A stretch of 61,921 nt of DNA from Nocardia sp. (GTDB lineage: Bacteria > Actinomycetota > Actinomycetes > Mycobacteriales > Mycobacteriaceae): assembly GCF_025465275.1 (NCBI RefSeq), contig NZ_JAODNK010000179.1, forward strand, positions 1 through 61,921. The letters are read 5' to 3'. The notes under the pieces were generated by a model. That model was given only the letters and a program-made list of their open reading frames with translations, searched no databases and had not been told where the DNA came from. Both the position numbers and the translations under genes were made by a program. Shown here piece by piece: positions 39,273-46,111 of this stretch. Each line of letters opens with the position of its first letter. The first letter of the stretch is position 1.

Positions 39273-39823
39273 GCAACACTGAAGGGCTTCCGCGCCTGGC
39301 ACCGACCCCGGCGGACGCGAACCCGATCGACCATATCCAGTGGATTCCGGCCGACACCCTGGACCCGAACGTCTGGAACCCCAACAGGGTCCACAAGCCG
39401 GAGCTGCGTCTGCTGGAGCGGTCGCTACTGCACACAGGCTGGATTCAGCCGCTCATGGTGAACCCGGACCGCATCATCATCGACGGCTTTCACCGTTGGC
39501 GGCTCTCGCAGGACTCGAAGGCTGTGCGGCAGCGGTGGAAGGGCCGTGTGCCGGTCGCAGTGCTCGATGTGGATAAGCCGACGGCCATGCTGATGACGAT
39601 CCGCATCAACCGCGCCAAGGGCTCTCACGCCGCCGTCGAGATGTCGGCCATCGTGCGCGAGCTGCTGACCATCCACCACCTCGACCCGGACCAGATCGCG
39701 GCCGAGATCGGCGGCACCCGCGCCGAGGTGGACCTACTCGCCCAGGACGGCGTGTTCTCCGCCCGCAAGATCAGCGAGTGGGCGTACACGCCCGCCTGGT
39801 ACCCGAAGGACGCTGCGGCATGA
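39269..39823 (+). CDS. ParB-like protein (IbrB-like)
   Basis: 184 residues from GTG 39269, overlapping the PAPS-reductase-like gene by four bases. ParB N-terminal-like fold: IPADTLDPNVWNPNRVHKPELRLLERSLLHTGWIQPLMVNPDRIIIDGFHRWRLS. It then has INRAKGSHAAVEMSAIVRELL with a possible DNA-binding helix. Differs enough from the 37615 protein to be an old paralogue or a separate acquisition. Confidence 0.8.
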   Translation: MSNTEGLPRLAPTPADANPIDHIQWIPADTLDPNVWNPNRVHKPELRLLERSLLHTGWIQPLMVNPDRIIIDGFHRWRLSQDSKAVRQRWKGRVPVAVLDVDKPTAMLMTIRINRAKGSHAAVEMSAIVRELLTIHHLDPDQIAAEIGGTRAEVDLLAQDGVFSARKISEWAYTPAWYPKDAAA

Positions 39824-40389
39824 GCCGTTTCGATGCCGCCGAGCACCTCTATGACTGGCAGCGCTCCGGCCGGTTCCCGCGCATCCATGACGACATCTAC
39901 AACCTGATCAGGTCGGAGGTGTCGCCCTCGGACGGCGCGGTGCTGGACCTCGGTGCCTCGACAGGCCTGCTGGCGCGGCGGCTCCAGCACGCCCGGTTCG
40001 CCGTGCACGCAGTCGAGGCCGACGCCAACTCGATCGACGCCGGGCGCACAGCGGGCACGTACGGCCCGAGTGTGCCGGTGCGGCATTGGATGCTGACTCC
40101 GGGCCAGATGCCGGAGTTCGGGGAGTTCCTGCGGGAGGCGGGCGTGACCATCGTCGCGGCCCGCCGCGTGTTGCCAGAGCTGGACAATGCCGGAGTGACA
40201 CCCGAGATACTGGGGGAGACGCTCGCGAAAGCTGGTGTGCGACATCTGTTTTTGGAGGGCCGCGCCCCTCGGCAGGACGCGAAACACAGGCTACGCTCAG
40301 TTAGCGATGAAGTTGCGGGACTTGAAACACATTGGAAGGCAGTCACTTTCGATGGCAAGCAACGCACATACCTGACGCTGAAGGAGTAG
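39820..40389 (+). CDS. SAM-dependent methyltransferase
   Basis: 189 residues from ATG 39820 (ATGA overlap). Motif I is VLDLGASTGLLARRL and a motif II-like acidic position sits in FAVHAVEADANSIDAGR. No N6/N4 DNA methylase (D/NPPY) motif is present, so a small-molecule, RNA or protein substrate is as likely as DNA. It belongs to the ParB/PAPS-reductase/ParB gene string and may complete a modification pathway (inference). Confidence 0.72.
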   Translation: MSRFDAAEHLYDWQRSGRFPRIHDDIYNLIRSEVSPSDGAVLDLGASTGLLARRLQHARFAVHAVEADANSIDAGRTAGTYGPSVPVRHWMLTPGQMPEFGEFLREAGVTIVAARRVLPELDNAGVTPEILGETLAKAGVRHLFLEGRAPRQDAKHRLRSVSDEVAGLETHWKAVTFDGKQRTYLTLKE

Positions 40390-40394
40390 CCACC

Positions 40395-40847
40395 ATGGCA
40401 ATGTCCACGTACAACGGGTTCGACGGCGCATACCGCCAACGCGTGCAGGACGAACTGAACGCTATGTGGACATCCGGACTGTGGGAGCCGCCGTCGGAGT
40501 GCGCAGTTTGTGCGCAGGACGACGGCGCAATTCACGGCCACTTGGAGGACTACTCCCGGCCTGAAACCTATGTGCCGCTATGCATCACCTGTCACCTGAT
40601 CCTGCATATGCGGTTCCGGCAGCCGGACCTGTGGGAGGAGTTCACCGCCTGGATTCGCGCCGGGCACCGACCCGACCCGCAAACCCAGCGCGGCGGCTTC
40701 TACGCCATCAAGAAGGGCTACCTCGCGGGCCGCTCCGACCGCTGGCCCGGCTACAAGGCCAACCCGCCGCGCCGCGCCACGTACCTCGACGCACTCGCTC
40801 CCATCCGCTTCGCCCACCCGAATGCGCCAGTCGACCAACTGTTCTGA
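40395..40847 (+). CDS. HNH-type zinc endonuclease-like protein
   Basis: 150 residues from ATG 40395 with AAGGAG upstream. CAVCAQDDGAIHGHLEDYSRPETYVPLCITCHLILHMRFR carries two CxxC zinc knuckles and the H-x-x-Y...H pattern of HNH/beta-beta-alpha metal nucleases. The catalytic His is probably in GHLEDY or TCHLILH. The CAVCAQ coding stretch overlaps a pair of operator-like repeats. Possible roles are DNA cleavage in packaging or host DNA attack. Confidence 0.68.
   Translation: MAMSTYNGFDGAYRQRVQDELNAMWTSGLWEPPSECAVCAQDDGAIHGHLEDYSRPETYVPLCITCHLILHMRFRQPDLWEEFTAWIRAGHRPDPQTQRGGFYAIKKGYLAGRSDRWPGYKANPPRRATYLDALAPIRFAHPNAPVDQLF
40501..40517. promoter_or_regulatory. Operator-like pair inside the HNH-like gene
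   Basis: GCGCAG at 40501 and 40512, 11 bp apart, matching the spacing of the early-promoter operators. No promoter elements follow at the usual distance, so a stoperator-like role or coincidence with Cys/Ala codons is possible. Confidence 0.4.
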
Positions 40848-40850
40848 GAG

Positions 40851-41639
40851 GTGATACCGCTGTCTGCCGTGTCTGATACCATGCTCTCCACTTTCGTGAG
40901 GGACCTGCGGCGCATCCCCGAGCTGTTCGCGCAGCTCGACGTGACGATCACCAAGACCGACGTCACGCGCCCGCGCGGTGAGGGCTCGCCGGGCAGCGGA
41001 CACGACCGGCCGCTGATCCTCAACGACCGCGCCAGCGAACAGAGCCGGACCCTGCTGCGGACGCTGCGCTACGCCGCCGCGCCGGTGCCGTACGCGCCGC
41101 GCCCGCTCAAGCCCGGCGCTGCCGCACTCGCCATCCTCGAACAGCTGCCACGCACCAGCCGCGGACCCGGTGCCGATTTCTGGATTCGCTCGGTCCTGCG
41201 CGAGATCACGAAAGCCTGGGGCGTGGTGGATACTCCCGCCGGCCTCCGGTTCTCGGGCTACTGCCTCGATTGCGGCGCTCCTGTGTCCGCACCGGGGCAC
41301 CTGCGGGCGGTGTCGTGCCGGAAGTGCGGCGGCGAACATCAAGCGGCCGAGCATCGCGCCTGGATGTGGCAGGAGTCGCAGCAGGTTTCAGGCACGGCCT
41401 CCGAGTTGGCGCAGCTGCTACCGCATTTCGACGGCTCGCCAGTCAAGGCTGCGACCATCCGAAAATGGCATGAGCGCGGCAGACTTATCGGCTGCGTAGA
41501 AGAGCGCGGCACCGTCTTCAGGCTCGGCGACGTGCTTGGCCTCCACCAAGTGCCGCAGCTACGACCTTCGGCCAGCGGTCCACCTGGGGGCAAACATGCC
41601 AGAGCCGTCAGGGACGTAAAGCCACTGGTAGCAGTGTAA
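40851..41639 (+). CDS. Zinc-ribbon plus helix-turn-helix DNA-binding protein
   Basis: 262 residues from GTG 40851; ATG 40881 would give 252. Middle part: CLDCGAPVSAPGHLRAVSCRKCGG, a four-Cys zinc ribbon. Then AAEHRAWMWQES and a MerR-like helix-turn-helix (TASELAQLLPHFDGSPVKAATIRKWHERGRLIGCVEERGTVFRLGDVLGL). Last rightward early gene before the inverted cargo island. The hairpin at 41622-41654 includes its stop codon. Probably a late-gene activator or replication-module regulator (inference from position). Confidence 0.65.
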   Translation: MIPLSAVSDTMLSTFVRDLRRIPELFAQLDVTITKTDVTRPRGEGSPGSGHDRPLILNDRASEQSRTLLRTLRYAAAPVPYAPRPLKPGAAALAILEQLPRTSRGPGADFWIRSVLREITKAWGVVDTPAGLRFSGYCLDCGAPVSAPGHLRAVSCRKCGGEHQAAEHRAWMWQESQQVSGTASELAQLLPHFDGSPVKAATIRKWHERGRLIGCVEERGTVFRLGDVLGLHQVPQLRPSASGPPGGKHARAVRDVKPLVAV

Positions 41640-41654
41640 ATTGCTCACCAGTGG
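41622..41654 (+). terminator. Hairpin spanning the stop of the zinc-ribbon/HTH gene
   Basis: CCACTGGT (41622-41629) and ACCAGTGG (41647-41654) pair perfectly. Inner bases GCA and TGC extend the stem. A terminator at the end of the early operon is likely. Confidence 0.6.
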
Positions 41655-41827
41655 CGCTGAAGAATGGGTGTGGCAGCTACCCGTCTTGCCTCGTGGGCGG
41701 TTAATCTATCTGCGGCTCAGAACCTTCCGCTAGCAGGAGGGCGCTGAGCTTCACTACCTAGCCGGGGACACGGTCAATTCAGCTCGCATATGCGCGATCT
41801 GAAGTCGTGTTCTGGGAGAGGGGGTGA

Positions 41828-41965
41828 ATGATGCCGCAAGCGCGGAAAAAGCCGCGTCGCAAGAAAGCGAGAACCTCGGGTGGCCTGCCAGCTGTACCCG
41901 AGGCTCTCTTTGCTTCCGGCATTCGATTGTTGACGCAGTTGCTGATTGATCTGCTGCATCGCTAA
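41828..41965 (+). CDS. Very small basic peptide gene
   Basis: 45 residues from ATG 41828 (or the next ATG, 41831) preceded by GGGAGAGGGGGTG. N-terminus QARKKPRRKKARTSGG is highly basic. The C-terminal IRLLTQLLIDLLHR is an amphipathic helix. The only plausible coding feature of the 41640-42231 gap. Possible nucleic-acid-binding or membrane-active peptide; no family. Confidence 0.4.
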   Translation: MMPQARKKPRRKKARTSGGLPAVPEALFASGIRLLTQLLIDLLHR

Positions 41966-42013
41966 TCGGGGGCGGGGGTTGGCCGTGCGGTCAACCTCCG
42001 CCTGTCAGTGTGG

Positions 42014-42040
42014 TGTAAAGCCACTGCGCAGTCACTGCGC
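42014..42040 (-). promoter_or_regulatory. Operator pair with leftward -35-like element
   Basis: ACTGCGCAGTCACTGCGC: on the minus strand GCGCAG at 42040-42035 and 42029-42024, 11 bp apart. TTTACA at 42019-42014 starts 10 bp on, exactly the spacing of promoters A and B. The -10 region (GGTTGA) is poor. It lies in the 592-bp gap between the early operon and the cargo island; the rest of that gap holds only the small ORF at 41828 and the hairpin at 41622. Confidence 0.5.
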
Positions 42041-42231
42041 GGGACCATGGTACCAAGGTAACACCGGTGTGTGTGGTGTGTACGGCCCGTTGTGGCGCGT
42101 CAATTGGCTTTGATCGCGAATTCGGGCGCCACTTGGGTCGCGAATTGCGGCACCACCACCGTGCCATTCTGGTTGCAGCCCAGGCGTACCCGGTGGTCGG
42201 ATCGCGGGCGTGCTCGCTCGGTCGTCCGGGT

Positions 42232-42630
42232 TCAGGGGTGCGAAGGTCCAACCGTGCTGAGCTGCGAGGCATGGTCGGCGATATTGCTGCCGATGACAAC
42301 GGGGACCGGTAGCAGTAGCAGGGTCGCCAGAGCCCAGATGAACAGCCGGGTGCGGGTGATCGCGGCGATGATCACGCAGCCCAGTCCGATCACGAGGACT
42401 GCGAGCATCCCCAGCAGAGAGACAGTGATGCCATGGCCGACCTGATCCGTGCAGGGGCTGTCAGGCGCACATGGATCGCCTGCCATCGCAAGCATTCCGG
42501 TGAGCATTGTCAACCAGATCGCGGTCACGAAGGCCAGAACAAGACACACGCCGGTGATCACCCTGTCCCACACGGGAATTCGCCGACGGCTGGTCTGTGA
42601 GCTCGGTTCCAGGGCGCACGTCGTCGTCAT
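42232..42630 (-). CDS. Membrane protein, end of cargo operon
   Basis: 132 residues from ATG 42630. Three or four membrane spans (ITGVCLVLAFVTAIWLTMLTG, VSLLGMLAVLVIGLGCVIIAAI, LFIWALATLLLLPVPVVIG). The loop GDPCAPDSPCTDQVGHG has a partial, broken copy upstream of the second hydrolase gene (45426-45500), evidence that this gene once also stood there. Possible immunity or envelope partner of the cassette. Confidence 0.62.
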   Translation of the reverse strand: MTTTCALEPSSQTSRRRIPVWDRVITGVCLVLAFVTAIWLTMLTGMLAMAGDPCAPDSPCTDQVGHGITVSLLGMLAVLVIGLGCVIIAAITRTRLFIWALATLLLLPVPVVIGSNIADHASQLSTVGPSHP

Positions 42631-42749
42631 GCATGCCAGCTTCGCTGCCTCACAGCTCCGGCGAATCCGTAGAACTACTCGACGAGGTTCAAGCCATCGC
42701 GGCCTTGAGACTACCGGCCTGAATCATCGACGCTGGATTGCATCGATGG

Positions 42750-43133
42750 CTACCAATCAGGGGCCTTGATCGAGCCGCGCTCGTAATAGTCGTCGTCGAA
42801 CTCTTCGTCCACCTTGCGCTGTCGTTCTACACGCTCGGCTTCCAGGTGGGCTGAGTTCCCGTTCGTGTACGTCGATATCGCTTCGAAGGTTGTATCGGCT
42901 CGCAGCTCTCGCAGGGCCTCATCGACCTTGGGGCGCTTGTCTTCCACCGCCGCGTGGTACGCGGCCATGATGACGGCTTCCTCGTTCACCGTCACTGACA
43001 GCAGGCGATCTTCGGCGTCGACGATCACGCGGACGCCTTGCGCGACACCCACGCCACGGATCTGTTCGAGAGCGTGTTGAGCACGCTGCACCTTGAGGCC
43101 GAGTTCATCGGAATCATTGCGCGGAGGGAACAT
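42750..43133 (-). CDS. YbaB/EbfC-like protein of the ESX cargo cassette
   Basis: 127 residues from ATG 43133. The N-terminal helix-strand pattern (LGLKVQRAQHALEQIRGVGVAQGVRVIVDAEDRLLSVTVNEEAV) fits the YbaB/EbfC nucleoid-associated fold, often found beside EspC/WXG genes in Nocardia and Mycobacterium. The C-terminal 35 residues are acidic and Tyr-rich (DEEFDDDYYERG). Regulation or chaperone-like roles are possible. Confidence 0.6.
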   Translation of the reverse strand: MFPPRNDSDELGLKVQRAQHALEQIRGVGVAQGVRVIVDAEDRLLSVTVNEEAVIMAAYHAAVEDKRPKVDEALRELRADTTFEAISTYTNGNSAHLEAERVERQRKVDEEFDDDYYERGSIKAPDW

Positions 43134-43143
43134 TCACGAATCC

Positions 43144-43755
43144 TTACGGGCGCTTGATCTCTGTCGGTTGAGGAGCGGTCGTATCTCCGACTGCCTTGGG
43201 AAAGCATGGAGACCCGGCGGTGACGCTCAGGGATTGGTCCTGCGATGGTGCGTACTGGAGGACGAGTACGTAGCCGTCGGGGGTGTGCACCGGTGCCCAG
43301 CGTTCATCGGCGTCTTTCTGGAGGGTCCAGCCCCGTGCAGTCCAGGCACTGCGGATCTGCTCGAAGTATTGGGCGTTCTGCCCTTTCGGAACGCCGACGA
43401 ACCAGTAGCTGACCTGCAGCACCGAACCGCTGCCATGCTGACCGTCGTCATCGCAGGGCACCCTGAGGCTCGGTGTATGCATGACTCCGAGGTAGTGATT
43501 GTCCGACGTAATCGAATAGCTCAAGCCCGGCGAAAGTCCCTGGAGAGAGTCGAGCAGATAGGTGTTGAGCCTGTCGCGGGCTGTCGACTCGGTGAGAGAT
43601 GGATCCACTTTGGTTCCTCCGCTGTTTCCCGTGTCGATGATGCGTGGTGAGTCATGGGTGTTTCCATGGTCGTTCCCGCATCCGCTCACCAGCGCTACTG
43701 CGGTGAGCAGTGCGATACCGAGCACCGGAACAGCACTGTGCCGCTTGAATATCAC
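43144..43755 (-). CDS. LppA-like lipoprotein (candidate immunity protein 2)
   Basis: 203 residues from ATG 43755, overlapping the end of hydrolase 2 (ATGA). Signal peptide SAVPVLGIALLTAVALVSGC with a lipobox Cys. The mature part shows FEQIRSAWTARGW and HTPDGYVLVLQYAPSQDQSLSVTAGSPCF, a pattern shared with LppA-type lipoproteins of Mycobacteriales. Its position directly after a putative secreted hydrolase suggests that it protects the producer cell envelope from that enzyme (inference). Confidence 0.7.
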   Translation of the reverse strand: MIFKRHSAVPVLGIALLTAVALVSGCGNDHGNTHDSPRIIDTGNSGGTKVDPSLTESTARDRLNTYLLDSLQGLSPGLSYSITSDNHYLGVMHTPSLRVPCDDDGQHGSGSVLQVSYWFVGVPKGQNAQYFEQIRSAWTARGWTLQKDADERWAPVHTPDGYVLVLQYAPSQDQSLSVTAGSPCFPKAVGDTTAPQPTEIKRP

Positions 43756-45416
43756 TTGGTTTTCACCGCCTCATTTCCATCGCCTGCGATGATCTCGCCC
43801 ATGCCTTGCATCGATTTCGAGTTCGGCAACCAGTATTGGCTGTGGGTGTTTCCGTCGTATCCCCACGCGCCCTGATGGTCTGAGGGAAAATTCTGAGCGC
43901 CGTAGGAACGCCACGTGGGGTCGCCGCCGAGGTCGTCTAAACCATGATGCTTGAACCATCGGAGAACCGGGTCGTATTTGTTCTGGCCGTACAGCGCCAC
44001 TGGATCGTTGTCGGCCTTGGTGACATAGACGTGGTTGGGTGTATCAGCGTTTGACACGCCGGTCAGACTGAGGTCGCTGGCATGCTCAACCGTGGTGCCT
44101 GGGCTGGCCACCAGTACGAGGCTGTCGGCATTGAGAGTGCGGCCATGGCTGGCGGCGTCGCCGACCAGGGTGGTGCCGTAACTGTGGCCGAGCACCGTGT
44201 TGTATGACGGTTGGCCGTCGTGGGAGGCGCGGATACCGTCTTGGAACCGGTCCAGCGCGGCTGCTCCCTTGTCTGCGTAGGAGACGTGCGTGGCATTGAT
44301 CAGTTCCTGCGGTGCGTCATAGCCGAACCATGCGATCACCGATGTGTTCGGGGCTCCATCCTTTTGGGCTTGCTGTCGCATTGCGTCGACGCGTGCCATA
44401 TCGTCGTTCTCCGTCGGATCGCCGCTCTTCGTCCCATCACCGTTCATAATCGACGGGCGCGAGGTAGTCCCCGGTACGTAGGTGCACACATGGTCTGCTG
44501 TGTCTGGATTGCCGGCTGCGACCGCGGCGTGAGGAATGCTGCCGGATTGGGTATCCATCAGCATCAAGTACCGGTCAGACCCGTCGAGCGATGCGGCTAT
44601 GCCCTGCAAATCAGCGAGTTTGTCTTTGACTGCCGGGTCGCCGTTCTGGGCGCGGGTCAGTTCGTCGTCGAGTTTCTCGCGGTTGTAGTGGTCGCGGTCC
44701 ACGATGGGCAGACCATCGCGGTTACCGATGTAGTTGTCCTTTTCGTACAGCGCATCCTTCTCCGCCGGTGTCAGGCTCTCCCAGAAGTCATGCAGTTTCT
44801 TGGGATCCGTAGGCAACTCAGAATCACCGTCCAGAATTATCTGCACACTGGGACGGATCGGCGCATTATCGGGCGTCTTCTCGTAGCCGGTGAGTAGTTG
44901 TAGGTCAGCGGTGATCGCTTGTGCCGCCGATATTTCCGACATACCGAACTGGAACAGCAGTGCCTTGATCCGTGTCTGGAAGCCTGACGCCTGCCCATCG
45001 ATCATCTGCTGAACCAGCGCGGCTGTCCCCGACAAGGGTCGATCGGGGCCGGAAGGAACCTTCGGCGCAGTCACATTGCCGTCGTCGTCCACGGTCATCC
45101 CCGCGCCAGGGACGTCCATGTCGACGATCTTCAACAACGCGGTTTGAGTGTCGGCGAGTTGAGCGCCATAGGTGTTGTACTGGTCGGCGATGCCGACGAT
45201 GGTGGTCGCGAGGTGATTGCCGTGCAGCTTGTGTGCCATCGCCTTTTCGGAGGCTGCGGCTGCGGCGTCGCCCTTCCAGTTGTTCATGGCCTTGTCGACC
45301 GATGCCTCCATCGCGTCGACCTGCGTGACGAAGCTGTCGTTCTGCTTCACCAGGTCGGCGGCGAAATCGAGCATGGACTGCGGGTTGCACCCGCGCACAT
45401 GACTGATCGTGGTCAA
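43752..45416 (-). CDS. WxG-type alpha/beta hydrolase (DUF1023-like), candidate ESX effector 2
   Basis: 554 residues from ATG 45416. Residues 1-100 are helical with WKG at about 48-50, a WXG100-like hairpin fitting ESX export. The middle part has a linker and a helical region (DYFWESLTPAEKDALYEKDNYIGNRDGLP in relatives; here FWESLTPAEKDALYEKDNYI). The C-terminal half is an alpha/beta hydrolase of the DUF1023 type: nucleophile elbow VLGHSYGTTL, later LVLVASPGT and a late His region (PSDHQGAWGY). Its N-terminal about 240 residues closely resemble hydrolase 1, while the C-terminal parts differ more, as in polymorphic toxins. Confidence 0.8.
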   Translation of the reverse strand: MTTISHVRGCNPQSMLDFAADLVKQNDSFVTQVDAMEASVDKAMNNWKGDAAAAASEKAMAHKLHGNHLATTIVGIADQYNTYGAQLADTQTALLKIVDMDVPGAGMTVDDDGNVTAPKVPSGPDRPLSGTAALVQQMIDGQASGFQTRIKALLFQFGMSEISAAQAITADLQLLTGYEKTPDNAPIRPSVQIILDGDSELPTDPKKLHDFWESLTPAEKDALYEKDNYIGNRDGLPIVDRDHYNREKLDDELTRAQNGDPAVKDKLADLQGIAASLDGSDRYLMLMDTQSGSIPHAAVAAGNPDTADHVCTYVPGTTSRPSIMNGDGTKSGDPTENDDMARVDAMRQQAQKDGAPNTSVIAWFGYDAPQELINATHVSYADKGAAALDRFQDGIRASHDGQPSYNTVLGHSYGTTLVGDAASHGRTLNADSLVLVASPGTTVEHASDLSLTGVSNADTPNHVYVTKADNDPVALYGQNKYDPVLRWFKHHGLDDLGGDPTWRSYGAQNFPSDHQGAWGYDGNTHSQYWLPNSKSMQGMGEIIAGDGNEAVKTK

Positions 45417-45425
45417 TTCACGCCC

Positions 45426-45500
45426 TCACCGCGACCAGCCATGGTCGACCTGGTCCATGTAGAGGCTGTCAGGCGCACACGGATCAGATGCCAATGTCAT
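45426..45500 (-). pseudogene. Relic of the DPCAPDS membrane-protein gene
   Basis: Minus-strand reading from ATG 45500 gives 24 residues, including SDPCAPDSLYMDQVDHG, then a stop. It matches GDPCAPDSPCTDQVGHG of the protein at 42232-42630, and the DNA match is strong over about 50 bases. Just after it the sequence GGTGAGGGCGTGAATTGA resembles the 3' end of the EspC-like gene (GEGVN and stop). Both are scars of a rearranged or duplicated cassette unit. Confidence 0.6.
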
Positions 45501-46111
45501 TTCGGTGTTGCAGTTGTCGATGTGGCAGAATTCGCCGATTCTTTTTCAGTGGCAGGCAGTCGGCAACCGGTATCGCCGCTGATGCCTCGGGTTGCTATCC
45601 AAAGCACGGTGCCGTTCGATCCGTAGAAGCGGGCCTGTCGATCGCCGACTTTTTCATTGAACGGGAACGGGTCGTTCTCGGTGGCTCCCAAGCCGGCTGC
45701 GAGCTGTCGGGCTTTTTCGCGGACTGCGGGCCATACGTCATCAGGGATGCCGCCACCATGTGCCGTATCGCCACCTTGCGTGGTGTAGTCCGGCATGTGG
45801 TATCGCCGTCCCGTTGTCTGATCGAAGGGAGCATCACAGCCGGAAGGGTACTGATCGGTATGGACCCATTTCCAGGTCATGCCAGGCACCAGCGAGCTCG
45901 CGTAAGCAGCAAGGTCCTCAAACGCCTGTTTGAGGCGCGCTTGCGTGTCTTCGAGACTGGGTCGGGTCTGGAGTTCCTTTGCGAATTGGGATGTTTCGGC
46001 AGGGCCGGTATTCTGGGGCTCGGAGTCCATGACGTCACATCCTGTTGTTGTCGCGATCACAGCCGCGGCCAAAGCTGCTGCGATACCCATCCGATATATG
46101 CCGAGTGTCAT
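45497..46111 (-). CDS. LppA-like lipoprotein (candidate immunity protein 1)
   Basis: 204 residues from ATG 46111 (TGATG overlap with hydrolase 1). Signal peptide ending ATTTGC with lipid-modifiable Cys at about residue 25. Mature part: GDTAHGGGIPDDVWPAVREKARQLAAGLGATE, FPFNEKVGDRQARFYGSNGTVLWIATRGISGDTGCRLP, recognisable as LppA-family lipoprotein. Paired with hydrolase 1 in the same way as the 43144 lipoprotein with hydrolase 2. Confidence 0.75.
   Translation of the reverse strand: MTLGIYRMGIAAALAAAVIATTTGCDVMDSEPQNTGPAETSQFAKELQTRPSLEDTQARLKQAFEDLAAYASSLVPGMTWKWVHTDQYPSGCDAPFDQTTGRRYHMPDYTTQGGDTAHGGGIPDDVWPAVREKARQLAAGLGATENDPFPFNEKVGDRQARFYGSNGTVLWIATRGISGDTGCRLPATEKESANSATSTTATPK

Noticed and set aside
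41991..42299. Minus-strand frame of 102 residues before the cargo membrane protein
   Set aside because: It overlaps the operator region and the 3' end of the membrane-protein gene, has low-complexity Arg/Trp composition and no ribosome site.
44211..45626. Plus-strand frames opposite the second hydrolase
   Set aside because: The minus-strand hydrolase has a complete fold, operon overlaps and a close paralogue. The plus frames mirror it.
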